64,000 nucleotides of DNA from CAZDBA01 sp965224765 (GCA_965224765.1 CBDDAC010000019.1:62001-126000); one strand, 5' to 3'; counted from the stretch's first letter, positions 35,718-45,520 are shown. The notes: a model not told the origin generated them from the letters alone. Made by a program: numbers and translations.

Positions 35718-37697
35718 ATGCGCCAAAAAACCTCGACTCGCCCAAGAAAGCTTGCGAAGAAGACCCATTCTCGCACGCCATCGCAAACATCAGACCCAAT
35801 CGATTTGGGACGACGCCTCAATTACGAGTCACTCGAGACTCGCTGTGTATTGAGTGCGGATGGACTTGATGTCCTCAGCAATGCGGACATTCCGACCGAT
35901 CCAGAACAGTCGTCCTTTGTCAGCACTGAAGATCCCGCACCGGTCGATTCACTTGAATCCCCATCCGCCACACATGTTGATGGCCTGCAACTGAGAATTA
36001 ATGGCGAGTTGATCAACGTAACTCAGAACAATCATGAGCTCCAAGCCGCCGCGGGTGACGAAATTGAAATCGTCGGGATCAATTACACCTATGGGGGCGC
36101 CGAACCCGAAGGGGTTTTTGCCGCTGAAACTTACATCAACAAACTGACCGACTACGCCAACGCGAGTCTTGTCGACTACAACGACGGTCGGTTTTCCGAT
36201 CCATCGGACGATGTTCCATCAACAGCTGGCCAGGCAACTCACAACGGAGTTACTGGAAGCTGGACGCTACAAGAAGGCTGGGATCGACTCACCGTTAATT
36301 TGATGCACTACACAAGCAGTGGAGCAACGGTCGCAGGTCGATTCGCAGTTCAGCTCGAAGTCGGCACACCTGATTTTGCCTTTGAGACTGACGTTCTAGA
36401 TCAGATTCAAACCCAAACAATCACTGTTGGCGACGAAGTCAAAATCCCCGTTTCCTGGACCAATGGAGCCAGCGGACAGTTCCACAACTACGCCGAAGTC
36501 GACGTTTATCACGGTGAAAAAAGCGGCCCCATCGTTTGGGCGGGTGCCGTAGTTGGGAATGCTGATGATGCAAACGGCGTTTCTGGAACAGCCACGAATA
36601 CTCGCGGCGACTTTACTCATCTCTGGACTCCTCAAGAAGCGGGAACCTACACGCTACTGTATACCGTCGATCCAGAGCATGTGTGGAGCGAAAGCAACGA
36701 ACTCAACAACCGGTACGAACTGATTGTCGAAGTCAGCGCGGCAAACGTCGCTCCGGTTGCGAAGGACGACTCAACGCATACCGATGCAGATTCCGACGTC
36801 CAGATCGATGTAACTCAGAACGACTACGATCCAGATGGGGACGAAATCGAAATCAACGATTACTCCCAGGGCGACAACGGAACGGTCACGATGAATGAAG
36901 ACGGTTCCTTGACCTACACGCCAGATGAAGACTTCGCCGGCGAAGACCAGTTTAAATATTCAGTGACCGACGGCGAAGACGAAAGTAACACCGCCGTAGT
37001 GAACATCAAAGTCGAAGAAGCGGAACTGCAAGTTGCAGACGCCAGCGGAAATGAAGACGAGTGGATTCCACTGACCATCGAAGTTGATCCAAGCCAGGTC
37101 GCTTCGGTCCAAATCTATGGAGTGCCGGAAGGTGCAGAACTAAACCACGGCGAACAGGTAGAGGATTTCCACCAAGTCGCCACCGAGGATCTTGCCGATC
37201 TTCAAATCAAGCACACAAAAAATTCAGATGTTGATTTTGCACTGAAGGTCGCTGCAGTTTCCCACGAAGGCCACATTGGTTCATCAGCGGCAATCGACGT
37301 AAGCGTTGCACCCGTCTATGACGGCGGAGTTTTCAAAGTTCAAAATTTTGGAATCGAAGCGGGCCTCACCGGGAATCTACCACACAAGTTCAAGCTTTTT
37401 GATCGAGACGGATCGGAGATCGCGAAAATCACCATCAACGACTTACCAGATTTTATCAGCTTGTCTGCTGGATACCGCGACGGGAACGACTGGGTGCTCG
37501 ATGGTGACGACATGACGCGAAACCTGAAAGTCATTGCGGGCTTCTCCGATGACACCAGTGGTTGGTCGAGTTATGGCCCTAACTACGTCTACAACAAATT
37601 TTCGTTGACAGCGGACGTCAATGCTTGGGAACAGGCAAGCGGAGAAGGCGGAGAAGGCCGAGTCCACTTCGACATGTATTTCTTCCAGGCGAACTAA
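35718..37697 (+). CDS. Secreted protein with planctomycete extracellular motif and Ig/cadherin-like domain
   Basis: A 659-residue exported protein. The N-terminus is Lys/Arg-rich and carries the planctomycete extracellular motif NYESLETRCVLSADG (about residues 34-48), which marks surface proteins in this phylum; a classical signal peptide is not obvious. Residues about 230-345 form a CARDB-like module (VNVGDEVKIPVSWTNG-type text, ending WSESNELNNRYELIVEV). Residues about 348-440 form a bacterial cadherin/VCBS-like repeat (VAPVAKDDSTHTDADSDVQI, LTYTPDEDFAGEDQFKYSVTD). The C-terminal 220 residues are unassigned and acidic. A terminator hairpin follows at 37744. Confidence 0.8.
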   Translation: MRQKTSTRPRKLAKKTHSRTPSQTSDPIDLGRRLNYESLETRCVLSADGLDVLSNADIPTDPEQSSFVSTEDPAPVDSLESPSATHVDGLQLRINGELINVTQNNHELQAAAGDEIEIVGINYTYGGAEPEGVFAAETYINKLTDYANASLVDYNDGRFSDPSDDVPSTAGQATHNGVTGSWTLQEGWDRLTVNLMHYTSSGATVAGRFAVQLEVGTPDFAFETDVLDQIQTQTITVGDEVKIPVSWTNGASGQFHNYAEVDVYHGEKSGPIVWAGAVVGNADDANGVSGTATNTRGDFTHLWTPQEAGTYTLLYTVDPEHVWSESNELNNRYELIVEVSAANVAPVAKDDSTHTDADSDVQIDVTQNDYDPDGDEIEINDYSQGDNGTVTMNEDGSLTYTPDEDFAGEDQFKYSVTDGEDESNTAVVNIKVEEAELQVADASGNEDEWIPLTIEVDPSQVASVQIYGVPEGAELNHGEQVEDFHQVATEDLADLQIKHTKNSDVDFALKVAAVSHEGHIGSSAAIDVSVAPVYDGGVFKVQNFGIEAGLTGNLPHKFKLFDRDGSEIAKITINDLPDFISLSAGYRDGNDWVLDGDDMTRNLKVIAGFSDDTSGWSSYGPNYVYNKFSLTADVNAWEQASGEGGEGRVHFDMYFFQAN

Positions 37698-37743
37698 TCC
37701 GAAAAACGATTCAACATTGATCCAAGTGACCCGCTAACGGGTT

Positions 37744-37781
37744 GGCGACTGGCAGGGAGACAACCTTCGGTCGCCTTTTTT
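37744..37781 (+). terminator. Intrinsic terminator after the Ig-like protein
   Basis: GGCGAC (37744-37749) pairs with GTCGCC (37770-37775), followed directly by TTTTTTA. The inner part of the loop adds CCTTCGG-type pairing. It lies about 46 bp after the stop. Confidence 0.75.
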
Positions 37782-38270
37782 ATGCGCGAAAAGTGATCGT
37801 TGTCTGTTTACGATTTCTTTGGCCCGATCTGGCGTAGGCCAACGGCAAATAAAGAAAACTGCCTGAGAGCTACCCAAGTCGTCATTTAATTTCGAATATC
37901 TGATCAGAAGTCCTCCGCAACACTTCAAAAACCCCGAAGAAATAGCGATTTTTCTGTTTTTCAAAAAACTTCCCAAGATATTATGTCGCATCGCGAACCT
38001 GTGTTCAATGACTGCGTCTAAGTGGTCAGTACCCGAAAAATGGAGCGGGTCGCAAGAGGATGAAAAGGAATCGGATCGGGTGTGCTTCGCAGGCTTTCCT
38101 TCGACAAACAATTGTCGGTGATCCATTCAACTTCTATACTTTTTGCGTTGAAAGTCACCAACTCATCGGCTTTCTCCCAATCGAAGTTGTGTCGGAGACC
38201 ACCTCTGAGCTTCGAAAATTTTTATTAGTTCTCTCTTACTGTGTGCGTAATTTGCACAGGGAGTAGTGAA
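37782..38270. other. Gene-free region
   Basis: No coding or structural element was recognised here beyond the terminator before it; short frames on both strands look random. Confidence 0.4.
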
Positions 38271-38582
38271 ATGCGTTTCATCAATACAAACCAAAACGTC
38301 AATTCGATCAGCCTCAGCGCGGTCAACGGCGCCGGTTCTATGGTGTTGCGCAGCTATCAATCCCTGGTATTACGCCTCGAACGTATTTGCCCCGGGCTTA
38401 TTAGAGCGCTTGACCAAAGGCAGCTCTGGCCACTGACCGCAGGAAATCAAAGTTTTGGCATACAGCATCAACGGATGTTTTTGCCAGCCATCGATGATGC
38501 CTCCGGGACAGTCGGCACAACGGCAACATTTGGCAAACCGGCCAATGGAAGCCTAAGCCCGACCGGATTGGGACTCAGTTAA
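38271..38582 (+). CDS. Hypothetical small protein
   Basis: A 103-residue frame from ATG 38271, preceded by GGGAG 6 nt upstream. It reads MRFINTNQNVNSISLSAVNG and ends SPTGLGLS; no family was recognised. It has a plausible composition but no conserved motif, and the minus-strand frame at 38553-38909 overlaps it. It is given as a tentative gene upstream of the sigma factor. Confidence 0.35.
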   Translation: MRFINTNQNVNSISLSAVNGAGSMVLRSYQSLVLRLERICPGLIRALDQRQLWPLTAGNQSFGIQHQRMFLPAIDDASGTVGTTATFGKPANGSLSPTGLGLS

Positions 38583-38760
38583 CGCTTCATCGCGATAACA
38601 CAACTGATCTCGATCTACCGCTGACTTCGGTCTGGCCTGGTATTGAGCGTACTTATGCATATCCCCAAACGGGATTTTGCGTTCGCTCTTTAGCTTGAGC
38701 CATACCTTGAACACAAATACGTCCGCATTAGCCGTGCGGAATTCACAAGGAATGAGAACT

Positions 38761-39336
38761 ATGAACGCCGTAGATAAGCAATTGAAAGAAATCCAAAGCA
38801 CTGCACAACTTGTTATCGCTGCGAAAACTGGCGACCAGGAAGCATTCGGCCTATTGTACGAACGATTCCAACCCGTCGTATTGGCCATCGCGATGCGACG
38901 ACTTCGCAACTACACCGACGCTCAAGAGTTGGCTCAAGACGTATTTGTTCAGGCGATGCAAAAGCTGGACCAACTGCGACAGCCAGAATGCTTTCCGGGT
39001 TGGCTGCGATCGATCACTGTGCGTATGTCGATCAATCGAGCAGTTCGACGAGCTCCTAGCGTAGCCGTTGAGCCTGAAGTGTTGGAAGCGACGTTGAAGA
39101 CTGATATTTCTCCACTGGACAACGCCTTGACCGCAGAACGAAAAGACCAACTCCGTGAAGGTCTGGATCGATTGCGTGATATGGACCGTGAGACTTTGGA
39201 GGCCTTTTACGTCAAAGGTCAGAGCTTGATCCAGATGAGCGACTCGTTTGACGCGCCAATCGGAACGATCAAGCGACGCCTACACGTTGCTCGAAAACGA
39301 TTGGCAAAGGAAGTCGAGGAAATGGCTACGGTCTAA
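38761..39336 (+). CDS. RNA polymerase sigma-70 family factor, ECF type
   Basis: A 191-residue ECF sigma factor. Region 2 spans about 15-90 (AKTGDQEAFGLLYERFQPVVLAIAMRRLRNYTDAQELAQDVFVQAM), and region 4 about 125-185 (LREGLDRLRDMDRETLEAFYVKGQSLIQMSDSFDAPIGTIKRRL, a helix-turn-helix). No cognate anti-sigma gene is next to it. The start at 38761 is chosen from several in-frame ATGs (38677, 38752) because it fits the family length. A strong terminator follows. The next gene downstream is a secreted beta-propeller protein, not an obvious partner. Confidence 0.88.
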   Translation: MNAVDKQLKEIQSTAQLVIAAKTGDQEAFGLLYERFQPVVLAIAMRRLRNYTDAQELAQDVFVQAMQKLDQLRQPECFPGWLRSITVRMSINRAVRRAPSVAVEPEVLEATLKTDISPLDNALTAERKDQLREGLDRLRDMDRETLEAFYVKGQSLIQMSDSFDAPIGTIKRRLHVARKRLAKEVEEMATV

Positions 39337-39370
39337 CCGTATATTTTCTTGCAATCGAAGTTGATTAACC

Positions 39371-39404
39371 AAATGCCCGGGAGCAAATGCTACCGGGCAT
39401 TTTT
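39371..39404 (+). terminator. Strong intrinsic terminator after the sigma factor
   Basis: AAATGCCCGG and CCGGGCATTT form a 10-bp perfect stem around GAGCAAATGCTA, running directly into a T-run (39401-39404). It lies 34 bp after the stop. Confidence 0.9.
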
Positions 39405-39629
39405 CACATTAGAGCTATCTGGATTGCCTGCATTCATTGACGTTGTGGTCGAGAATTCCTGCAAAAACGAACTTCTTCTTTTTTCTGGCGTGTTTGAATG
39501 TGAGATGGGGCGCACAAAACACTTGCGTAATGCCCTAATTTGTATGGACGGCTCCGATTCACGACGTCTACAATTGAGCTGGAAGAAAGAAAACCAATAC
39601 GAAATCTCACACTCAATTTGAGGCTTAGA

Positions 39630-41483
39630 ATGTTGTTCCATCGGCTTGCCGCTGCTGCGTTGGCTTGTTTTGTTGTCATTTCATTTTCACTTTGCAATCC
39701 CGCCTGTTCTCAAGACAAAGCCACGGCCAAATCAGCTGCCACGCAGGACAAGGCTTGCGATTGCGATTGCGAGGATGGAACCTGTAACGGGCAATGCAAA
39801 ACGACTACGGCCGTTGCTAGTGCCGATTTCAAAAAGGACGACGACAAAACCAGTGCATTTGCCAGCACTCATATCCAAACAGGCAATTTCAAACCTCAGC
39901 TAGACGACAAAGATGCAGCCCTCCACACATTTCGCGTGCGTGGCGATGGCAACGTCGTCGTTTGTGTTTCTTACGCTGAGAAGAAAGAATCAGCTCCAAA
40001 AGGCTTTATCCAGGTTTACACACCTGACTTCGAATTGGTCGAGCAGTTTGAACTTGGCTTCGAACCCTACTCGCTCGAGATTGACCCCAGCGGAACCATG
40101 TATGTCGCTGGCGAAGGCAAGATCGCAAAAGTATCCCGTACTGGAGAAGTCGAAAAGACTGTCACATCGCCAACGATGGATGGCGTCGACATGGAGCAGC
40201 TAAAAAAAGACATTATCGATGAGATGACCAAAAGCCAAAAAGAAATGGCTGAGAGCTTCGGGAAGGAAATTGAGCAGCTTCAAGAGAAAGTGGACAGGAT
40301 CGAAGAGACAGACGAAGCCGATCGAACCAAAAAGAAAAAGAGACAACACAAAAATCTCACCACCCAGCTGGAGCAGTTTAAGAGCATGGTCGGTGACTTC
40401 GATATGGAAGTCAACGATGAAATGGTCGAGTGGCAGATGCAGTCCAAGTCGGCGATCACGGCACTGGCAATCACCGAGAAAGACCTTTTCGTTTCGACAG
40501 CAGCACGCAAAGGCTTTGGTTATGACGTCTATCGAATGACACATGATCTCGATGGCGCAGAAGTCGTCCTCGAAGGTCTACGAGGATGTTGCGGTCAGAT
40601 GGACATTCATGCACGAGATGGCCAAATCTTCGTTGCGGAAAACACGAAATTCAGTGTTGGTATTTACGACCGCGATGGCGAAGAAATTTCTTCGTTTGGC
40701 GAACGGCTTAGCGGAAACAACCAAGGGTTCGGAAGTTGCTGCAACCCAATGAACATTTTCTGTTGCCCTAACGGCGATGTCCTCACAGCGGAATCGAGCA
40801 TCGGGAAAATCAAACGTTTTGACTCGGAAGGTAACCTGATTGGTTACGTTGGCCGCGCTCGAATCGGTGGTGGATGTAAGCATGTGGCTTTCGGTGTCAA
40901 TGAAGAACTTGACCGCTTTTATGTTCAATACGAAGACAAAAACGAAATCTGTATCCTGAATCCGGCTGACGAAGTTTCCGTTGCGGCCGACCCAAGAATG
41001 AATGATCTTTCTATCCAGTTGGCAGAAGGAACTTGGGAATTGCAAGTGGATGCTGACGCGGCGAAAGATAAGGAGGAGCCGAAGGAAGAGAGCTCTGAAG
41101 ATGATCCGATGGCCAACTTCTCTTTCGATTCATTCACGAACATGAAGTCCATCAAATTCGGTTCGGATGGATCCTTCGTTGGCGAACTTGAGGAAGAAGA
41201 TGGTTTCGGTATGGGTGGCGGCGAAATGAAATGGCTGGCGACCAAAGCAGATGGCGATACCTTGTTTCTGGATGTTGAACAAGCCGACGATACGATTCAG
41301 TTTCGAGTGGTCGTTAAATTCAGCAGTGAGACAGAAGCTAAGATTTCTGTCACCTACGACGGACTTGGTGAGCAAGGCGACTTCAGAAGCTTCAAGCTCA
41401 AAGAAGCTGTATCGGAAGAAGCCTCTGCGGAAACCACTGAAGGAGCAAACGCGTCTGACATCGATACCAAAGACGAAGACTAA
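39630..41483 (+). CDS. Secreted NHL/beta-propeller-type protein, Cys-rich
   Basis: A 617-residue exported protein. The start at 39630 gives a signal peptide (MLFHRLAAAALACFVVISFS, with a Cys before ACSQ), so it may be a lipoprotein. A short Cys-rich stretch follows (CDCDCEDGTCNGQC). Residues about 75-460 carry NHL-like beta-propeller blades (VEQFELGFEPYSLEIDPSG, GQIFVAENTKFSVGIYDRDGEEI, GSCCNPMNIFCCPNGDVLTAESSIG), interrupted by an acidic/lysine-rich coiled coil near 185-250. A C-terminal domain (about 480-600) is beta-rich and followed by a Glu/Ala tail. Function unknown; a terminator follows. Confidence 0.75.
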   Translation: MLFHRLAAAALACFVVISFSLCNPACSQDKATAKSAATQDKACDCDCEDGTCNGQCKTTTAVASADFKKDDDKTSAFASTHIQTGNFKPQLDDKDAALHTFRVRGDGNVVVCVSYAEKKESAPKGFIQVYTPDFELVEQFELGFEPYSLEIDPSGTMYVAGEGKIAKVSRTGEVEKTVTSPTMDGVDMEQLKKDIIDEMTKSQKEMAESFGKEIEQLQEKVDRIEETDEADRTKKKKRQHKNLTTQLEQFKSMVGDFDMEVNDEMVEWQMQSKSAITALAITEKDLFVSTAARKGFGYDVYRMTHDLDGAEVVLEGLRGCCGQMDIHARDGQIFVAENTKFSVGIYDRDGEEISSFGERLSGNNQGFGSCCNPMNIFCCPNGDVLTAESSIGKIKRFDSEGNLIGYVGRARIGGGCKHVAFGVNEELDRFYVQYEDKNEICILNPADEVSVAADPRMNDLSIQLAEGTWELQVDADAAKDKEEPKEESSEDDPMANFSFDSFTNMKSIKFGSDGSFVGELEEEDGFGMGGGEMKWLATKADGDTLFLDVEQADDTIQFRVVVKFSSETEAKISVTYDGLGEQGDFRSFKLKEAVSEEASAETTEGANASDIDTKDED

Positions 41484-41538
41484 GATCGATAAATACTAGG
41501 ATCGCAAGACTTGATGCGGTTTCTGAACATTACAAAAC

Positions 41539-41573
41539 GGCATCCAGGTTTCGACTTGGGTGCCATTTTTCTT
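41539..41573 (+). terminator. Intrinsic terminator after the propeller protein
   Basis: GGCATCCAGG and CTTGGGTGCC form a 10-bp stem with two G-U pairs around TTTCGA, followed by ATTTTTCTTT. It starts 55 bp past the stop. Confidence 0.85.
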
Positions 41574-41971
41574 TATTGGAACGAGTCTCGTTTATTCGCA
41601 ATGGACTTTTTGACCTTCTCACTCGTGAAACACAACGAGTAGATGCCTTGGCCGCCAAGAGTTCCGTGGAAGGCAAACAAACGGCGGTGCATTCGGCCTC
41701 CCCATGAGTTCCGAAGGAACGACATTCGATAGGGTTGCGGCCAAGGATTCTCCGCTTGGTTTCTTTCGATGTCGGAACAGGCAATCTACCTACTGCCGAG
41801 AATCACAAGACAAGTAAGCCTGATTGGAAACATTTATGTCCATGTCGGTCCAATGCGTCCAAATTTCCCGGAAACGAATCGAGGAGCGGTGTTGGATCCC
41901 GATAAACATTGCCGTTCGACAAGATACCGTCAATTCGATAAATTACCGTATCGAAACGCCTTATGCGTTTT
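41574..41971. other. Intergenic region upstream of the tRNA
   Basis: No gene is supported; two short frames (41530-41784 minus, 41769-41981 plus) lack any family signal. The tRNA promoter should lie in the last 60 bases. Confidence 0.4.
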
Positions 41972-42045
41972 GGGCCAGTAGCTCAGTTGGTTAGAGCAGG
42001 GGACTCATAATCCCTTTGTCGCGGGTTCGAGTCCTGCCTGGCCTA
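41972..42045 (+). tRNA. tRNA with CAT anticodon (elongator Met or lysidine-type Ile2)
   Basis: It folds as a full cloverleaf: acceptor GGGCCAG/CTGGCCT with discriminator A, D-arm GCTC-AGTTGGTTA-GAGC, anticodon stem GGGGA/TCCCT with loop CTCATAA, variable TTGTC, and T-arm GCGGG-TTCGAGT-CCTGC. No CCA is encoded. Elongator Met and Ile2 share the CAT anticodon and cannot be separated securely by eye. A REP-transposase relic starts 50 bp downstream. Confidence 0.95.
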
Positions 42046-42095
42046 TTTGTTTTCTCATCTTTTGTTGTGGCAGTCTATTCGTTGTCACCTTCTCA

Positions 42096-42404
42096 TTGCT
42101 TAAAAAATTCAAAAGGATTCGTGATCGACTGGAGTTCCTCGCTTCGGTCTTTGCCATCGATTGTTTGGCTTATGCTGCGCTGAGTAATCACCTACTCGTG
42201 ATTCTTGGTAGCCGTCCAGATGTCGCGAGCAGTTGGGGGTCGGATGAAGAAGTTGCTCGGCGGTGGCTGCGGCTTTGTCCCAAACGAAAGAACAAGAACG
42301 GCCCAGCTGCAGAACCCATCGCAAGCGAGCTCAACGCAATCACCTCTGATCTGGAAGAAGTCGCCATGTTGCGGGCTCAGTTGTCGGATATCAGTTGGTG
42401 GATG
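42096..42404 (+). pseudogene. Fragment of a REP-associated (Y1-type) transposase
   Basis: About 103 residues that resemble the internal part of planctomycete IS200/REP-type transposases: IRDRLEFLASVFAIDCLAYA, ALSNHLLVILGSRPDVAS, WGSDEEVARRWLRLCP and LRAQLSDISWWM. In these proteins the SNH-L-V motif is the HUH-like His region; the usual HLH is HLL here. The catalytic Tyr end and the N-terminus are missing, and the frame drifts to unrelated residues after position 42404, stopping at 42461. A decayed remnant lying between a tRNA and sthA. Confidence 0.7.
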
Positions 42405-42453
42405 CCCGGTTCCGAAGAGGCCAACAACAGGCCTTGGGGAATTTGCCCCAGGT

Positions 42454-43971
42454 CTAGTTGACTACCGGAATCGAAACGTGTGGCGTTTCGCAAACCCCGG
42501 TCGTGGCAGAAATGTTAGATAGAGCCGCGGATAGATCGCCGGTGCCTGTCAGTTCATCTACTTTCACTTCATCAGGTTTGACGCCGTGCTCAGGATGCAA
42601 ACGATTTAGACCGTTGAATGCCGCGACGCGATAGCACTCCGCCATTGTCGGATAATTAAAAACGGTTTCGCAAAAATAATCAATCTTGCCACCTAGGGCC
42701 ATTACCGCTTGGCCGATGTGCAGGATCTCAGTTGCCAGGTCGCCAATGCAATGGACGCCCAGGATTTCCAGCGTCTCGCGATGGAAAAGTATTTTCAACA
42801 TGCCCGTATCATCGCCGATGATTTGACCACGCGCGATTTCGTGATACCTTGCAATGCCAACCTCATAAGGCACTTTTTTTGCTGTCAACTCTTGCTCGTT
42901 GGAACCGATCATAGAAATTTCGGGAATGGTGTAGAGGCCATATGGGATCTGTCCAAGCGGGTTAACTTTTTGTCCAAATGCATGGAGTGCGGCTCGGCGG
43001 CCTTGTTCCATCGCGGAGCTTGCCAACGAAGGAAACCCGACGATATCGCCGACTGCATAAATGTTGTTGACTTCGGTTTGAAAGTTTTCGTCAATGTCCA
43101 GGCGTCCACGTTTGTTGGCCGTCAGATTGACCGCCTGAAGGTTAAGCGTATCTGATTCTCCTTCGCGGCCGACGGAAAACAAGGCCGTCTCCGCGACTAA
43201 GTGTTTTTGGCTTTCGAGCTTAACGGCCGCTTGCCCATCGCTGCGCCGAATCACCGCATCGACCTTTTCGCCCAAACAAAAGCGCATGTTCAACATCCGG
43301 GCATTGAACAGTAAGTACTCGACGATTTCGGAATCACAAAACTCAAGCAGACTGGTACGACCGTCGACAACCGTTACTTCCACACCGAGAATTGCAAACA
43401 TTATGGCGTATTCGATTCCGATTACGCCCGCGCCAATGACGACCATCGAACGTGGAATCGTTTCAATCTGCAAAATCTCATCGCTGTCAAATACCGTTTT
43501 GCCATCGAAAGGGATGTGATCCGGCCGCGCTGGTCGCGTTCCGCAAGCGACCAGAACTTTGTCCGCTTCAATGACCGTCGATTCGTGCGAATGCACAATT
43601 TGGATATGATGGGGGTCAACGAACCTGGCCCGCCCAGCGAAAACTTCAATTCCGTTTCGATCAAATTGTTCCTGAATCACGTCCAACTCAATTTGGGTCA
43701 CGCTTTCGAGTTTTCGCCGCAGGCTATCCATCGTGATATTTCGTTTGCTACGAAACTGCTCTGAATAAACGTCTCGTTGACGGAAACCGGTCAGATGCAA
43801 AATCGCTTCCCTGAGCGTTTTGGACGGGATGGTTCCGCTGTGCAAGCAAACACCGCCGATGCACTTATGCCGATGCTCGACGATCGCAACTTTTTTCCCA
43901 AGTTTCGCTGCGGCAAACGCTCCCTTTTGGCCAGATGGTCCACTTCCGATGACGACGAGATCAAACTTCAT
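42454..43971 (-). CDS. sthA: Si-specific NAD(P)+ transhydrogenase-like flavoprotein
   Basis: A 505-residue soluble FAD pyridine-nucleotide transhydrogenase. It begins MKFDLVVIGSGPSGQKGAFAA and has GGVCLHSGTIPSKTLREA, where the second redox Cys of lipoamide dehydrogenases is replaced by Thr, as in SthA. A second nucleotide-binding loop is VVIGAGVIGIEYA, and the flavin ATG-type motif is NIYAVGDIVGFPSLASSAMEQGR. The C-terminal dimerisation domain ends the protein. The ATG at 43971 is preferred to an upstream in-frame start at 44295, which adds 108 residues without similarity. It is transcribed away from the RluA gene. Confidence 0.92.
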   Translation of the reverse strand: MKFDLVVIGSGPSGQKGAFAAAKLGKKVAIVEHRHKCIGGVCLHSGTIPSKTLREAILHLTGFRQRDVYSEQFRSKRNITMDSLRRKLESVTQIELDVIQEQFDRNGIEVFAGRARFVDPHHIQIVHSHESTVIEADKVLVACGTRPARPDHIPFDGKTVFDSDEILQIETIPRSMVVIGAGVIGIEYAIMFAILGVEVTVVDGRTSLLEFCDSEIVEYLLFNARMLNMRFCLGEKVDAVIRRSDGQAAVKLESQKHLVAETALFSVGREGESDTLNLQAVNLTANKRGRLDIDENFQTEVNNIYAVGDIVGFPSLASSAMEQGRRAALHAFGQKVNPLGQIPYGLYTIPEISMIGSNEQELTAKKVPYEVGIARYHEIARGQIIGDDTGMLKILFHRETLEILGVHCIGDLATEILHIGQAVMALGGKIDYFCETVFNYPTMAECYRVAAFNGLNRLHPEHGVKPDEVKVDELTGTGDLSAALSNISATTGVCETPHVSIPVVN

Positions 43972-44418
43972 AACGATTCCTAGGACAAGAATTGACGGAA
44001 ATTGTTCCAGCCGATATTGTGCTGACGCCTTTTCTTTATCGAACATTCGGATGTGGTTAACTTGAAAACGGAAAAACGCTCTGATTCTTCTGCCTTGGAT
44101 ACCCATCGGGATTCTCCGAGCGGAATGTCGACTTCCGATGAATTCTTGGAAAAAAATGGGAGAACCAAGCAAGTTTTCAAGTGAAGCTTCGAAAGGGCTG
44201 CTTAGCTTGGAGCGTGAGGAAATCGGTGTAATTACGTCGCAACCCTTTTTACGTTCGGAAAATGGCTCGAACAAAAGGAAGGCACTAGGACACAAAAACG
44301 GTCTGCGGTACCTTATCCGTCCTCGTTTAGGTTCGAATTAGCTGGCCCGACATAACTGTGGCTTACAAACGGCCAGTTGCGGATACAATGTCAGCCCACT
44401 TTCATTATTGATCAATTC
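43972..44418. other. Divergent intergenic region sthA / rluA-type gene
   Basis: About 450 bp with no supported gene; it must contain both promoters. No palindrome stood out. Confidence 0.4.
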
Positions 44419-45399
44419 ATGCAGCCCATACATACTTTCACGATTTCCGAAGACAAACAAATGGTGTTGGCTGCGATGCGCCAGCATCTGCCCGATGGTC
44501 CGTCCTGGTCGGCGGTCAAAAAAATGCTACGAGCGCGACGGGTAGCGATTGGCGGGGTGCTCTGTGTGGACGAAGGCCGACAGTTGGCCAATGGCGAAGT
44601 AATTACGATTTTGGACCACCCGTTGCCCCCGCCTCCAACGGACAAAGATGTCAACATTCGTTACGTTGACACAGAATTAGTGGTAGTTGAAAAGCCCGCT
44701 GGAATGGTGACATTGCGCCGGAAACCGGATTTGGCTTGGTCGTGGGCACGAAAGAATCTGCAACCGACGCTGGACGAATGTGTCCCTCGGCTGATCGGCA
44801 AACATGCTGCTGCGAAAAACGATTCAGAACCCGACAGCCAAATACTTCCGCGATTATTGTCGGTACACCGGATTGATCGTGACTCAAGCGGGCTGCTTGT
44901 GTTTGCACGCAACAAGGAATCCCAAACCAAAATCATTCATCAGTTTGCCCAACATGACGCCGTGCGAAAGTATTTTGCTTTGATCCTTGGTTCGATCGAA
45001 ACTCAAACGGTGACCTCACAGTTTATTCGCGACCGAGGTGACGGATTGCGAGGAAGTACGACCGACACGACGATAGGCGAGCAAGCGGTCACGCATTTTC
45101 AAACCTTGCGAAAAATTGGTGTGTATAGCGAATTGGAATGCCGATTGGAAACGGGTCGCACCAACCAAATCCGTATCCACCTAGCAGAGCTTGGCCATCC
45201 GATCTGTGGCGATATAAAATACCGTGGCCCGTTTGGAAAGCCGCAAATAGTCGACGACAGCAAGATCCGACGAATGGCTTTGCACGCTGCCGATCTGCGT
45301 TTCGAGCATCCGACATCTAGAAAGCTAATGCAGTTTCAAACGGATTGGCCAGTCGATATGCAATGGTATTTGGATCGTTTGGAATCGTTGCAGAAATAG
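44419..45399 (+). CDS. RluA-family pseudouridine synthase
   Basis: A 326-residue RNA pseudouridylate synthase. The N-terminus looks like an S4 RNA-binding segment (SWSAVKKMLRARRVAIGGVLCVDEGRQLANGEVI). The RluA catalytic signature HRIDRDSSGLLVFARN (about residues 155-170) carries the essential Asp, and the C-terminal TGRTNQIRIHLAELGHPICGDIKY is also typical. Rlu subtype (23S versus tRNA targets) cannot be assigned. The start at 44419 (MQPIHTFTISEDKQM) is used; 44377 adds a tail. Confidence 0.92.
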   Translation: MQPIHTFTISEDKQMVLAAMRQHLPDGPSWSAVKKMLRARRVAIGGVLCVDEGRQLANGEVITILDHPLPPPPTDKDVNIRYVDTELVVVEKPAGMVTLRRKPDLAWSWARKNLQPTLDECVPRLIGKHAAAKNDSEPDSQILPRLLSVHRIDRDSSGLLVFARNKESQTKIIHQFAQHDAVRKYFALILGSIETQTVTSQFIRDRGDGLRGSTTDTTIGEQAVTHFQTLRKIGVYSELECRLETGRTNQIRIHLAELGHPICGDIKYRGPFGKPQIVDDSKIRRMALHAADLRFEHPTSRKLMQFQTDWPVDMQWYLDRLESLQK

Positions 45400-45459
45400 C
45401 CGAAGGTTGGCTAGTCTGAAGCCACGCACGTGAGCAAACCGAACGTCAGCGCATTGAGA

Positions 45460-45520
45460 GGGTTTACGTGATTAACAGGATGTCGCGCGCTCTTATCCTG
45501 TCCATCATGTTCATCCTGTC
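45460..45520 (+). repeat. 65-bp hairpin repeat, copy a
   Basis: First of twelve copies. The left arm is diverged (GGTTTACGTGATTAACAGGA); the centre GTCGCGCGC and the right arm ATCATGTTCATCCTGTC are kept. It is between the rluA-type gene and the rlmA-like gene. Confidence 0.85.

Noticed and set aside
41972..42045. tRNA as an attachment site for an integrated island
   Set aside because: No integrase gene and no partial tRNA 3'-end duplicate was found in the following 15 kb.
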